DNA of 64,000 bases, from the NCBI RefSeq assembly GCF_029201545.1, contig NZ_CP104007.1, positions 2,080,501 through 2,144,500 on the forward strand. Reading direction: 5' to 3'. The DNA is from Devosia sp. FJ2-5-3 (GTDB taxonomy: Bacteria; Pseudomonadota; Alphaproteobacteria; Rhizobiales; Devosiaceae). The number at the start of each line of letters is the position of its first letter. Position 1 is the stretch's first letter. The translations under genes were made by a program, and so were the position numbers. The notes under the pieces are model-generated. The model was not told the origin of the DNA. It saw only the letters and a list, made by a program, of their open reading frames with translations, and ran no database searches. Shown here piece after piece: positions 35,091 to 47,536 of this stretch.

Positions 35091-35189
35091 ATGCTCGATT
35101 TTCTCAAGGACTTCGCTGCCTTCGTAACCCTCGGGGCCTTCACCATCGGATTCCTGACCTGGATGGATATCCTGAGCAAACTGGTGTGA
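35091..35189 (+). CDS. 32-aa inner-membrane peptide, SidA-like SOS division inhibitor candidate
   Basis: ATG at 35091 preceded by AGGAGACGGAA encodes MLDFLKDFAAFVTLGAFTIG followed by FLTWMDILSKLV. There is a short charged N-terminus, one membrane helix (about 9-25) and a short tail with an acidic and a basic residue. It lies directly behind a LexA box and 72 bp before dnaE. Caulobacter SidA is an SOS-induced inner-membrane peptide of about 29 aa that blocks division through FtsW/FtsN; size, topology and control agree. Homology is inferred, not proven. The gene is too short for routine gene calling. Confidence 0.75.
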   Translation: MLDFLKDFAAFVTLGAFTIGFLTWMDILSKLV

Positions 35190-35261
35190 TCGCTGTGGAA
35201 TTCGGGCAGGGTGATTTGACCCTGATCCCCGGCTGGACCAAGGTCCGCCCAGGAGATCAAT

Positions 35262-38717
<3,456 letters not shown>

Positions 38718-39005
38718 CGGTCGTCTTTTCACGCGCGGGGTTAAGTCAGGTCGCTGCCGCAAATGGGTGCGGGGGGCGCCAGTCGTGAGGTAGTCGCGCG
38801 GCATATACGCCGCACCCTGCCTCAGGGGATTGTCGCGCCAAACGCTTGCGCACTGGACGATTGTCGCATATATCGCCCACGCGTTCGGCGTTTGACCGAC
38901 GCAATCACACACACGGGGCCGGGCATCTCATTTTTGAGGGACCCATCCGGTGGCGGGCAACCGCCGCACTGCTCCGTGGCGGCATAACCGGTAAAGGATA
39001 GCCAA
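38718..39005 (+). promoter_or_regulatory. rpsB leader region with alternative hairpins
   Basis: In this 288-bp gap two mutually exclusive stems can be drawn: GGGTGCGG (38765-38772) with CCGCACCC (38810-38817), or the local GCGGC-ATATAC-GCCGC (38798-38813). Ribosomal protein S2 operons are often autoregulated through their leader, so this may be an S2-responsive element. I could not match it to a known motif. AAAGGATAG before 39006 is the ribosome site. Confidence 0.35.
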
Positions 39006-39764
39006 ATGGCACTGCCAGAATTCTCCATGCGTCAGCTCCTCGAAGCTGGTGTTCACTTCGGCCACCAGAAGCACCGCTGGAACCCGAAGATGGAACGCTT
39101 CATCTTTGGCGTTCGCAACGACATCCACATTCTCGATCTGTCGCAGACCGTTCCCTCGCTGAGCCGCGCCCTGCAGCTCGTGTCGGACACCGTCGCTGAC
39201 GGCGGCCGCGTGCTGTTCGTTGGTACCAAGCGCCAGGCCGCTCCGCTGGTCGCCGAGGCTGCCAAGCAGTCCGCCCAGTACTATGTGAACTCCCGTTGGC
39301 TGGGCGGCACGCTCACCAACTGGCAGACCATCTCGAACTCGATCTCTCGCCTGCGCGAGCTCGAATCGATGAGCGACGATGATCGCAACCTGCGCACCAA
39401 GAAGGAGCGCCTGATGATGAGCCGCGAGCAGGAGCGTCTTGAGCGCGACCTCGGCGGTATCAAGGACATGGGCAATGTGCCTTCGCTCCTGTTCGTCATC
39501 GACACCAACAAGGAAGCCAACGCGATCAAGGAAGCCCGTCGCCTTGGTATCCCGGTCATCGCGATCGTCGACACCAACAGCGATCCGGACATGATCGACT
39601 ACGCCATCCCGGGCAATGACGACGCCAGCCGCGCACTCGAGCTCTATGTCTCGCTGATCTCGCGCGCTGCCATCGACGGCATCAGCCGTTCGTCCAGCGC
39701 TCTGGGCGCCGACATCGGTGCTTCGGCAGAAGCTCCGGCCGAAGACCTGCCGTCCGAAGGCTAA
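39006..39764 (+). CDS. rpsB: 30S ribosomal protein S2
   Basis: A 252-aa S2. N-terminus [40 protein letters not shown], later [17 protein letters not shown] and [17 protein letters not shown] [20 protein letters not shown]. Normal bacterial length with a short Ala/Glu-rich tail. It starts the translation/cell-envelope block that runs to lpxB. Codon use is strongly biased, as expected for a highly expressed gene. Confidence 0.98.
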   Translation: MALPEFSMRQLLEAGVHFGHQKHRWNPKMERFIFGVRNDIHILDLSQTVPSLSRALQLVSDTVADGGRVLFVGTKRQAAPLVAEAAKQSAQYYVNSRWLGGTLTNWQTISNSISRLRELESMSDDDRNLRTKKERLMMSREQERLERDLGGIKDMGNVPSLLFVIDTNKEANAIKEARRLGIPVIAIVDTNSDPDMIDYAIPGNDDASRALELYVSLISRAAIDGISRSSSALGADIGASAEAPAEDLPSEG

Positions 39765-39811
39765 GCCGTCATCCAAGTCCGGTATTCCGGATTTGTCCTG
39801 AACAGAACTAT

Positions 39812-39833
39812 GCGGCCCCGAAGGCGGGGCCGC
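39812..39833 (+). terminator. Intercistronic hairpin between rpsB and tsf
   Basis: GCGGCCCCG-AAGG-CGGGGCCGC, a 9-bp perfect stem just before the tsf ribosome-binding site (GAGGTGAACCC). No T-tract; likely a partial terminator or RNA-processing site that tunes S2 against EF-Ts. Confidence 0.6.
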
Positions 39834-39848
39834 TCATGAGGTGAACCC

Positions 39849-40775
39849 ATGGAAATCACTGCTGCACTGGTTAAGCAGCTCCGCGATCTGACCGGCGTCG
39901 GAATGATGGACTGCAAGAAGGCCCTGGCCGAAACCAATGGCGACATGGAAGCTGCCGTCGATTGGCTGCGCACCCGTGGCCTGGCCAAGGCTGCCAAGAA
40001 GGCCGATCGCGTTGCTGCTGAAGGCCTGGTGGGCGTTGCTACGTCGGGCACCAAGGCTTCCGTCGTCGAAGTGAACTCTGAGACCGACTTCGTTGCCCGC
40101 AACGAGCAGTTCCAGAACATCGTCTCCTCGGTGGCCAAGCTCGCTCTCGATGCCGACGGCGATGTTGCCAAGCTCGGCGAAATGCCGTTCCCCGGCGCTG
40201 GCCACTCCGTGTCGGCTGAGCTGACCGAAGCGATCTCCAAGATCGGCGAGAACATGAACCTGCGCCGCACGCAGACCCTCGCGGTCAGCGATGGCGTGGT
40301 GGAAAGCTATGTTCACAACGCCGTCAAGACTGGTCTGGGCAAGATCGGTATCCTGGTCGCTCTCGAATCGACCGGTGACAAGGCTGCGCTGTCTGCCCTC
40401 GGCAAGCAGCTCGCCATGCACATCGCCGCTGCCCAGCCGCAGGCCATTTCGCCTGACGAACTGGACCAGGACGTTGTTGCCCGCGAGCGCGCCATCATCC
40501 TCGAGCAGGTCAAGGAATCGGGCAAGCCCGCCGAGATCGCCGAGAAGATGGTCGAAGGCCGCATGCGCAAGTACTTCGAAGAAGTGACCCTGCTCAGCCA
40601 GGTGTTCGTGATCGACGGCGAGACCAAGGTCTCCGACGCGATCAAGAACGCCGAGAAGGATGTCGGCGCGCCGATCAAGCTGACCCAGTTCGTGCGTTAT
40701 GCGCTCGGCGAAGGCATCGAGAAGGCCGAGACGGACTTCGCCGCCGAAGTCGCGGCAACTGCCGGCGTCAAGTAA
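39849..40775 (+). CDS. tsf: Elongation factor Ts
   Basis: A 308-aa EF-Ts, the nucleotide exchange factor of EF-Tu. The N-terminal UBA-like module has [20 protein letters not shown], the EF-Tu contact [15 protein letters not shown] is present, and the two core repeats follow with a coiled-coil region. Length is usual. It follows rpsB in the standard order and ends before a strong hairpin, which separates it from pyrH. Confidence 0.98.
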   Translation: MEITAALVKQLRDLTGVGMMDCKKALAETNGDMEAAVDWLRTRGLAKAAKKADRVAAEGLVGVATSGTKASVVEVNSETDFVARNEQFQNIVSSVAKLALDADGDVAKLGEMPFPGAGHSVSAELTEAISKIGENMNLRRTQTLAVSDGVVESYVHNAVKTGLGKIGILVALESTGDKAALSALGKQLAMHIAAAQPQAISPDELDQDVVARERAIILEQVKESGKPAEIAEKMVEGRMRKYFEEVTLLSQVFVIDGETKVSDAIKNAEKDVGAPIKLTQFVRYALGEGIEKAETDFAAEVAATAGVK

Positions 40776-40790
40776 GACGCAAACGATCTT

Positions 40791-40814
40791 GTGAGCGGGC
40801 CGCAGGCCCGTTCA
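40791..40814 (+). terminator. Hairpin after tsf
   Basis: GTGA-GCGGGCC-GCA-GGCCCGT-TCAC forms an 11-bp stem with one G-U pair near the base, 16 bp after the tsf stop. No T-run follows. The 190-bp gap to pyrH probably holds the pyrH promoter. Confidence 0.55.
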
Positions 40815-40965
40815 CTGCTCTCCGACGTTCACTTCGGATTGAGCATATCCTGAACAGAAATCAAAACGCGTGGGCAACGCCTTCATTCGAAGGCGATTTT
40901 GCCATAGGGTCTACCCGGTCATGCCAGGACAGGGGCCTGCATGCAAATAATCATGAGGTCTTCCG

Positions 40966-41685
40966 ATGGTATCGGCTTATAAGCGCATTCTGCTCAAGGT
41001 TTCGGGCGAGGCGCTGGCGGGAGACAATTCCTTCGGTATCGAGCCGCCCTTCCTGCAAGCCGTTGCCAAACAGATTGCCGATGTCGCGCGCTCCGGAACG
41101 CAAGTGGCCATCGTGGTCGGCGGCGGCAATATCTTCCGCGGCATGGCTGGCGCAGCGGATGGCACGGATCGTGTCACCGCGGACCTGATGGGCATGCTTG
41201 GCACAATGATCAACGCGCTGGCGCTCTCCAATGCGATTACGCGGCAGGGCGTGAAGTCCAAGCCCTTCAGTGCCGCGACCATGCCCTCGGTTGCCGATAC
41301 ATACACCGCGCGCGACGCAAAGCAGGCCCTTGAAGAGGGGTTCGTCGTCGTCCTGGGTGGTGGTACAGGAAATCCGTTTTTCACCACCGACACGGCTGCC
41401 ACATTGCGCGCGATAGAGCTTGAATGCGATGTAGTGCTAAAGGGTACCAAGGTTGATGGTGTGTACTCCGAGGACCCGATAAAGAACCCGAATGCGCAGC
41501 GCTACGCTCAAATTAGCTATGACGATGTGATCAGCCAAAATCTCAAGGTCATGGATACGGCCGCATTCGCGCTTGCCCGCGACAGCCGCATGCCGATAAT
41601 CGTATACGCACTGGATGACGCGGCTGGACTTTCAGGGCTCCTGGAGGGAGATGGACGGTTTACCCGCGTGGGGGATCCGCTCTAG
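40966..41685 (+). CDS. pyrH: UMP kinase
   Basis: A 239-aa amino-acid-kinase-fold UMP kinase that makes UDP for nucleotide and cell-wall precursor synthesis. Motifs: RILLKVSGEALAGDNSFGI, VAIVVGGGNIFRG, DLMGMLGTMINALAL, VLGGGTGNPFFTTDTAATLR and VLKGTKVDGVYSEDP. Length and motif order are standard. ATG at 40966 follows GAGG. It is followed by frr after 96 bp. Confidence 0.98.
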   Translation: MVSAYKRILLKVSGEALAGDNSFGIEPPFLQAVAKQIADVARSGTQVAIVVGGGNIFRGMAGAADGTDRVTADLMGMLGTMINALALSNAITRQGVKSKPFSAATMPSVADTYTARDAKQALEEGFVVVLGGGTGNPFFTTDTAATLRAIELECDVVLKGTKVDGVYSEDPIKNPNAQRYAQISYDDVISQNLKVMDTAAFALARDSRMPIIVYALDDAAGLSGLLEGDGRFTRVGDPL

Positions 41686-41781
41686 GCCCGCACTATCGCG
41701 GTGCCCACTGCGGCGCCAATTTGAAAAAGGACATGCTGCGCCCTAGACTGGCGCTGCAAACGGACCAGAAGGATAGAGGCC

Positions 41782-42336
41782 ATGGCCTACGATCTCAGCG
41801 ATCTCAAGAATCGAATGCAAAAATCGATCTCGTCGCTCAAGGATGAATTGTCCGGCCTCAGGACGGGTCGTGCCAGCGCCAGCCTGCTCGAGCCTGTCAC
41901 CGTCGATGCCTATGGTTCGCGCATGCCGCTCAATCAGGTCGCAACCGTGACCGTCCCCGAGCCGCGCATGCTCTCCGTGCAGGTGTGGGATCGCGGCATG
42001 GCCAACGCCGTGGAGAAGGCGATCCGCGACAGTGGGTTGGGTCTCAATCCAATGGGTGAGGGGCAGGTCATTCGCGTGCCGCTCCCGGAGCTCAACGAGC
42101 AGCGCCGCAAGGAACTGGCCAAGGTCGCCCACACCTATGCAGAGGCAGCCCGCGTTGCCGTGCGTCATATTCGCCGCGATGGCATGGATGCTCTTAAAAA
42201 GTCCGAAAAGGATGGCGACATGAGCCAGGACGATGCCAAGAAGCAGTCCGAACTCGTGCAGAAAGCCACAGATGCAGCTGTTACCGAAATCGACAGCATC
42301 GTTGCCGCCAAGGAACAGGAAATCATGCAGGTCTAA
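41782..42336 (+). CDS. frr: Ribosome recycling factor
   Basis: A 184-aa RRF that with EF-G splits post-termination ribosomes. It has the family pattern [60 protein letters not shown] and [18 protein letters not shown], with the long charged helix bundle at both ends. Normal length. AGAAGGATAGAGGCC precedes the ATG. Confidence 0.98.
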   Translation: MAYDLSDLKNRMQKSISSLKDELSGLRTGRASASLLEPVTVDAYGSRMPLNQVATVTVPEPRMLSVQVWDRGMANAVEKAIRDSGLGLNPMGEGQVIRVPLPELNEQRRKELAKVAHTYAEAARVAVRHIRRDGMDALKKSEKDGDMSQDDAKKQSELVQKATDAAVTEIDSIVAAKEQEIMQV

Positions 42337-42368
42337 GACCTGTAATTCCTGCGCCAGGAGGGGCGTCG

Positions 42369-43130
42369 ATGGGTAGCGATCCTGCCGTCAAATTCAGCCT
42401 GGGCTCCGGCCCAGGCTTGCGCATTCCGGCTCACCTGGGTGTGATCATGGACGGCAATGGCCGCTGGGCTCAGGCTCGCGGAAAGCGCCGGACTGAGGGT
42501 CACGTTGAAGGGGTGAAGGCGCTCCGCAATCTGGTTGAGCTGTGCATCACCTATCGCGTCGGGTATCTGACGGTATTCAGTTTCTCGTCGGAAAACTGGG
42601 CCCGCCCGCCCGAAGAAGTGTCTTTCATTTTCAACCTGTTGCGCCGGTTTGTGGCGTCTGACCTTCAGCGGCTTATCCGCAACAATGTCAGGGTTCGCAT
42701 CGTCGGCTCGCGAAACGGGCTTGATGCCTCTCTCATTCGTCTTATCGACGATGTGGAGGCGCAGACGGCACACAATACCGGCCTCGTGCTGGTGGTCGCC
42801 TTCAATTATGGGGGCAAGACCGAGATCGTCGATGCCATCAAGACATTGGCGCGCCGCGTTGCTGATGGCGAGCTTAGTCCGGAGCACATCAATGCCGACA
42901 TGGTAGAGAGTGCGCTTTACACCGCCGGCATTCCTGATCCGGACCTCATCATCCGCACCAGCGGGGAGCAGCGCCTCTCCAATTTCCTTTTGTGGCAGGC
43001 GGCCTACTCAGAATTCGTTTTCATTCCCGAAAACTGGCCTGATTTCGACGAGGCCTGTTTCCTTCGCGTGCTTGAAGAATACTCTCTTCGAGACAGGCGG
43101 TTTGGCGGAATTGGAGCTGCAGCGCATTGA
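42369..43130 (+). CDS. uppS: Undecaprenyl diphosphate synthase (isoprenyl transferase)
   Basis: A 253-aa cis-prenyltransferase that makes the C55 lipid carrier for peptidoglycan and O-antigen. Motifs: HLGVIMDGNGRWAQARGKRR with the catalytic Asp in MDGNGRWA, TVFSFSSENWARP, and the C-terminal PDLIIRTSGEQRLSNFLLWQ then AYSEF. It begins 32 bp after frr with GGAGGGG upstream. The stop overlaps the TTG start of cdsA. Confidence 0.97.
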   Translation: MGSDPAVKFSLGSGPGLRIPAHLGVIMDGNGRWAQARGKRRTEGHVEGVKALRNLVELCITYRVGYLTVFSFSSENWARPPEEVSFIFNLLRRFVASDLQRLIRNNVRVRIVGSRNGLDASLIRLIDDVEAQTAHNTGLVLVVAFNYGGKTEIVDAIKTLARRVADGELSPEHINADMVESALYTAGIPDPDLIIRTSGEQRLSNFLLWQAAYSEFVFIPENWPDFDEACFLRVLEEYSLRDRRFGGIGAAAH

Positions 43131-43984
43131 GCGACCAGGGCAAGGCACCTTCCGAAGCGTCGACCAAGCGCCGTAACTGGGCCGATATCGGACCCCGGCT
43201 CGCTTCCGCGGCAGTGCTCATAGCCTTGACCGCAACGGCGCTCTACCTCGGCAGCTATTTTTTCTCGGGCATTGTCGGCGCTGTCTATGCCGGGGCTTAC
43301 AGGGAATGGGAGGGCATGGTCTCCCGTGCGCCCCTCACGCCCGCAGGCATGGTGCTGATCGGGCTGATCGCGCTTTCAGGGCTCGTTTATCCGCTCGTCG
43401 GCTTTCTTGGCTCCGTGGTGCTGGTCTGCATCGCCTGTGCGATCGCATTGGGCATGGGCCGAGAGCAATTCGTCTGGCGCGCCGGAGGCCTAATCCTGTT
43501 CGGTGTACTGATTGCCGGGGCCGTGAGTATGCGTGGGGATACGATGGCGGGGGTCCTGGCCGGCGTCTATCTCGGCACCGTCGTATGGATGACCGACTCC
43601 GCGGCGTTTTTCACCGGCCGGCAGATCGGCGGAGAGAAGCTGGCTCCGGGGATTTCACCTTCCAAGACATGGTCCGGCGCGCTTGGCGGGCTCGCCTTGG
43701 GAACGGGAGCAGGGCTCCTGGTGTGGACCTTGCTAACGGATTCGCCGTGGTGGATCGGCTTGCTGCTGTCCATCGCGATCAGCATTCTGGGTCAATTGGG
43801 TGATCTGTCGGAAAGCGCGGTGAAGCGTCACTTCCGGATCAAGGACAGTGGTGACCTCATCCCTGGCCATGGAGGCTTGATGGATCGCCTCGACAGTCTC
43901 ACATTCGGTATCATCTTAATTTTCGTCGTCGGCACGCTGCATGGCGGGTTCGGTTCGGTCGCCGAAGGGCTATTGTACTGGTGA
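43127..43984 (+). CDS. cdsA: Phosphatidate cytidylyltransferase
   Basis: A 285-aa multi-pass membrane enzyme making CDP-diacylglycerol from phosphatidate and CTP. The CDS signature appears near the C-terminus: SAVKRHFRIKDSGDLIPGHG followed by GLMDRLDSL. An earlier TDSAAFFTGRQIGGEKLAPG then ISPSKTWSGALGG also fits. About seven hydrophobic segments. The TTG start overlaps the uppS stop by 4 bp (TTGA). The gene for DXP reductoisomerase, which follows cdsA in several Alphaproteobacteria, is not here. Confidence 0.95.
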   Translation: MSDQGKAPSEASTKRRNWADIGPRLASAAVLIALTATALYLGSYFFSGIVGAVYAGAYREWEGMVSRAPLTPAGMVLIGLIALSGLVYPLVGFLGSVVLVCIACAIALGMGREQFVWRAGGLILFGVLIAGAVSMRGDTMAGVLAGVYLGTVVWMTDSAAFFTGRQIGGEKLAPGISPSKTWSGALGGLALGTGAGLLVWTLLTDSPWWIGLLLSIAISILGQLGDLSESAVKRHFRIKDSGDLIPGHGGLMDRLDSLTFGIILIFVVGTLHGGFGSVAEGLLYW

Positions 43985-44021
43985 CGTCCTCCGCGGGCTT
44001 TCCGCGAAAACTGGAACTGCA

Positions 44022-45158
44022 ATGTTCGATTTCGTGATGTGGCTTCTGTCCTATGTTGTGCCGTTTCTGGCGGTCCTCACCGTCATCGTCTTCGTGCATG
44101 AAATGGGGCACTACCTGGTCGCACGATGGAATGGCGTCGCCATTCACACCTTTTCCATCGGGTTCGGTCGCGAGATTTTCGGCTGGAACGACAAGCAAGG
44201 AACACGCTGGCGGATTTCGGCCATTCCGCTCGGCGGCTATGTGCGTTTTGTCGGAGACATGAACCCTGCGAGCGTGCCTGACACGGAATCGCCGATGCTG
44301 CAGGATCCTGCGCTGGCGCCACATCTGTTCGTCAACAAGTCCGTCTGGCAGCGCATTTCGATCGTGATTGCAGGGCCTGTCGCCAACATCATCCTGACGT
44401 TCCTGATCCTCTATGCCCTGTTGCTCGGCTATGGGCGCTACACCGTTCCCGCCGTCATCGGTGAGGTTCTCCCGCAATCGGTTGCGGAGGCCGCCGGCTT
44501 TCTTCCCGGGGACGAGATCATTGCCGTAGATGGCTATGTCGTTCGTGGGTTCGAGGATTTCCAGCGCTATGTCGCCACCAGTCCCGCACGACCGGTGCTT
44601 ATCGAATTGGAGCGTGACGGGGCCGTCGAAAGCTTCACGATCACGCCCGAGGCCGTCGAGGTCGAGGATCGCTTCGGCAATTCACAGCGCGTTGGGCGCA
44701 TCGGGGTGAGCCGGAACATCGCCGAGACCGATTTGACGCTCTATCGCCCCGGGCCGGTGGAAGCGGTCGGCATGACGATAGAGGAAATCCGTTTCATCGT
44801 GCAGCGAACCGGCCAGTTCCTCGGCGATTTCTTTGTCGGTCGGGGGGACGTCGAGCAGCTGAGCGGTCCTGTAAAGGTAGCCAAGGTCTCGGGCGAAGTG
44901 GCGACGCTCGGCATCATTGCGCTCATCAACCTTATGGCCCTGCTGTCGCTCAATATTGGGATATTCAACCTTTTGCCTATTCCGATGCTCGACGGCGGCC
45001 ATCTCATGTATTATCTCATCGAGGCCGTCCGCGGACGCCCCCTCAGCATGCGAGTGCAGGAGATGGGTTTTCGCTTCGGATTCGCTCTGGTGCTTTGTCT
45101 GATGGTGTTCACTCTGTTCAATGACACAGTCTTCCACCATTTCGGGATTCTGCGCTAA
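44022..45158 (+). CDS. rseP: RIP site-2 zinc metalloprotease RseP (MmpA/YaeL)
   Basis: A 378-aa inner-membrane protease. The zinc site HEMGH is at residues 26-30 (VIVFVHEMGHYLVARWNG). One PDZ domain (about 125-205, with AGFLPGDEIIAVDGYVV) is in the middle. The second metal-ligand motif is near 325 (LLPIPMLDGGHLMYYLIEAV), with Asp in LDGGH. RseP cuts anti-sigma factors or signal peptides inside the membrane. Start ATG at 44022 is preferred over an upstream extension that overlaps cdsA. It is 38 bp downstream of cdsA and 182 bp before bamA. Confidence 0.95.
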   Translation: MFDFVMWLLSYVVPFLAVLTVIVFVHEMGHYLVARWNGVAIHTFSIGFGREIFGWNDKQGTRWRISAIPLGGYVRFVGDMNPASVPDTESPMLQDPALAPHLFVNKSVWQRISIVIAGPVANIILTFLILYALLLGYGRYTVPAVIGEVLPQSVAEAAGFLPGDEIIAVDGYVVRGFEDFQRYVATSPARPVLIELERDGAVESFTITPEAVEVEDRFGNSQRVGRIGVSRNIAETDLTLYRPGPVEAVGMTIEEIRFIVQRTGQFLGDFFVGRGDVEQLSGPVKVAKVSGEVATLGIIALINLMALLSLNIGIFNLLPIPMLDGGHLMYYLIEAVRGRPLSMRVQEMGFRFGFALVLCLMVFTLFNDTVFHHFGILR

Positions 45159-45300
45159 CCCTTGGTTAACCTTGGTTGGCAAGGTGTTGCACGAATGCCA
45201 GCGCGCCAATGAATTGCTAACCTCGTCACGGCTTCCGGCTTGTCCGTGGTTAAAAAAACAGTAAAACAGGTCAATGGAGTTAGCTTGGGGGAGCGTGCGT

Positions 45301-45336
45301 ATGTCGATTCTCCGGGCCGGTCGCAGAAGGCAATAA
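45301..45336 (+). CDS. Possible 11-codon upstream ORF before bamA
   Basis: ATG at 45301, behind a strong GGGGGAG ribosome-binding site, opens MSILRAGRRRQ and stops 4 bp before the bamA ATG. It might couple translation or regulate bamA, but it is very short and could be chance. bamA has its own AGAAGG at 45326-45331, inside this ORF. Confidence 0.25.
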   Translation: MSILRAGRRRQ

Positions 45337-45340
45337 CAAT

Positions 45341-47464
45341 ATGATTAACCCCACCAAGCTTATGCGTGGCGCGGTTTCCGCGATCGCAATCATGGGGGCA
45401 AGCCCTATGATTGGTGCCGGACTTCCGGTGCTGGGCGTTGTCGCCGCGCAGGCTCAGGAACAGTTGGTTGGTTCCGTCCTCTTCGAGGGCAACCGGCGTT
45501 TCTCCGACTCTCAGCTCCTGGCAATGGTGGATGTGTCTGCATCCGGTATTTACACCCAGCAGCGACTGGCCTCCGATATCGAAAGCATCCGTCAGGCTTA
45601 CGATCGCGATGGGTTCCTTGGCGTCGGCGTGACGGCTCGCACTGAGCCGACCAACGATGGTCGCGTCCGCGTGCTGTTCCAGATCAACGAGGGTGAGCGC
45701 GCGGGTATCGCTGCGATCAACTTCACTGGCAACAACGCTATCGGCGGCGGAAATCTCAAGGGCGCCATGCTCACCAAGGAGACCGGCCTTCTGAGCTGGC
45801 TCCTGCGTGATGACACCTATGACGAGCAGAAGCTGGCCGTCGATCGCGAGCGCATTCGCCTGTACTACGCAAATCGTGGTTATCCCGATGCGCAGGTCAA
45901 TTCGGTTGCCGAATACGACGCGGCCAAGAATGCCTACTTCATCAATTTCACGATCAACGAAGGCCAGCGCTATCAGTTCGGCAATGTCGGTATCGAGACC
46001 AGCATCAATGGTCTGAACACTGACGCGCTGCGCGGCACCGTGCGCACCGGCAAGGGTGGGCAGTACTCGATTACCGACTTGCAGAAGTCGATCGAGGAGA
46101 TGGCATACGAAGCGACCGCGCAGGGTTATTCCTTCGCAGACGTTCGTGCACGTCTCGATCGTGATATCGCGACCAATACCTTCAATATCACCTATCTGGT
46201 GGATGAGGGCGCGCGCATCTATGTCGAGCGCATCAACATCACCGGCAATACCAAGACACGCGACTTCGTTATCCGTCGCGAGCTGGAGTTTGGTGAAGGC
46301 GACCCCTTCAATCGCTCCATGGTCATTCGCGGCCGCAACAATATCGAATCTCTTGGTTTCTTCTCGAACGTTGAAGTTTCCACCGGTCCTGGCTCCGCGC
46401 CGGACAAGGTGGTGCTGAACGTCAATGTGACGGAGACCTCGACTGGTGAGTACGGCGCGACCGCCGGTTACTCGACCACGGACGGCATTCTCGGCGAAAT
46501 CTCGCTGACCGAACGCAACTTCCTCGGTCGTGGTCAGTACCTTCGTGCGGCCGTTGGCGCCACGCAGGCCGGTCGGACCTTCGACTTCTCGTTCACCGAG
46601 CCGCGGTTCATGGGCCTCAAGGTTGCCGCCGGCGTCGATGCTTATCACCGCATCTACGACGAGACGACCACGACGTTCTATGGTTCGCAGATCACCGGCG
46701 GCCAGCTGCGCTTCGGCGTGCCGGTTACCAGTGCTCTCACGGCCTCGCTGTTTGGCGGTTACGAGCGTCGGGTGATTTCGGACGAGAAGGATAATCCGCA
46801 GTTCCAGTCGTCGCTGGTCACTCACAACCAGGAATTCAACAAGGCCTTCGTTGGGTATTCGTTGACCTGGAATGGGCTCGACGACACCAAGAAGCCCACC
46901 GAGGGGCTCTACGCCACCTTCACCCAGCAATATATCGGCTGGGATCATAATCTGCTGAAGTCTGAGGCTCGCGGCCGCTACTTCATCCCGGTCATGCAGG
47001 ACACAGGCATTGTTGCCAGCGTTCGTGGCCAGGCTGGCGTCATCAACAGCCTCGACAATAGCGGCGTGCACTCGGTCGAGGCCTTCATGCCGGGTCCGAA
47101 CCTGATCCGTGGCTTCCAGGGACGTGGCATCGGTCCGCGCCTGACGAGCGGCGAGTATCTTGGCGCCACCATGTATGCTGGCGTATCTGCCGAGATCGAG
47201 TTCCCGATCCCGGCTCTGCCCGAAAGCTACGGTTTGAGCGGTGCTGTGTGGGCTGACGCGGCCTGGATCGACGGTCTGCCCAATATCGGTGCCGTCCCGG
47301 TCGATGCTGCCAGCCAGGATTCGCCGTGGCGTACTTCGATCGGCGCTTCGCTGATCTGGGATTCGCCGTTTGGTCCGCTGCGTGGCGATTTCGCCCACGT
47401 GCTGAACAAGTCGACTGCCGACCGTACCCAGGTCTTCCAGGTCACACTTTCGACCCTTCTGTAG
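45341..47464 (+). CDS. bamA: Outer-membrane protein assembly factor BamA, four POTRA domains
   Basis: A 707-aa Omp85 protein, the insertase of outer-membrane beta-barrel proteins. The signal peptide (about 1-39, ending VVAAQAQE) is followed by only four POTRA repeats. These begin near 41 (LVGSVLFEGNRRFSDSQLLA), 125 (AAINFTGNNAIGGGNLKGAM), 210 (QFGNVGIETSINGLNTDALR) and 290 (YVERINITGNTKTRDFVIRR). The barrel starts near 370 and contains IRGFQGRGIGPR, the conserved loop-6 (V/I)RGF motif; it ends in TLSTLL. Relatives are usually about 770-800 aa with five POTRAs. The first repeat here looks like the second POTRA of other Hyphomicrobiales, so POTRA1 seems lost. Confidence 0.95.
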   Translation: MINPTKLMRGAVSAIAIMGASPMIGAGLPVLGVVAAQAQEQLVGSVLFEGNRRFSDSQLLAMVDVSASGIYTQQRLASDIESIRQAYDRDGFLGVGVTARTEPTNDGRVRVLFQINEGERAGIAAINFTGNNAIGGGNLKGAMLTKETGLLSWLLRDDTYDEQKLAVDRERIRLYYANRGYPDAQVNSVAEYDAAKNAYFINFTINEGQRYQFGNVGIETSINGLNTDALRGTVRTGKGGQYSITDLQKSIEEMAYEATAQGYSFADVRARLDRDIATNTFNITYLVDEGARIYVERINITGNTKTRDFVIRRELEFGEGDPFNRSMVIRGRNNIESLGFFSNVEVSTGPGSAPDKVVLNVNVTETSTGEYGATAGYSTTDGILGEISLTERNFLGRGQYLRAAVGATQAGRTFDFSFTEPRFMGLKVAAGVDAYHRIYDETTTTFYGSQITGGQLRFGVPVTSALTASLFGGYERRVISDEKDNPQFQSSLVTHNQEFNKAFVGYSLTWNGLDDTKKPTEGLYATFTQQYIGWDHNLLKSEARGRYFIPVMQDTGIVASVRGQAGVINSLDNSGVHSVEAFMPGPNLIRGFQGRGIGPRLTSGEYLGATMYAGVSAEIEFPIPALPESYGLSGAVWADAAWIDGLPNIGAVPVDAASQDSPWRTSIGASLIWDSPFGPLRGDFAHVLNKSTADRTQVFQVTLSTLL

Positions 47465-47489
47465 TCGAGACGTTCTGGAAGAATTCATT

Positions 47490-47525
47490 GAGCCGCGGGG
47501 CGGTAGCGCCGCGGCTCTTTCTTTT
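47490..47525 (+). terminator. Rho-independent terminator after bamA
   Basis: GAGCCGCGG (47490-47498), 10-nt loop, CCGCGGCTC (47509-47517), followed by TTTCTTTT. It sits between bamA and lpxD, so lpxD may depend on read-through or a promoter inside this gap. The skp gene that some bacteria carry here is absent. Confidence 0.75.
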
Positions 47526-47536
47526 GAAGTGACGTC

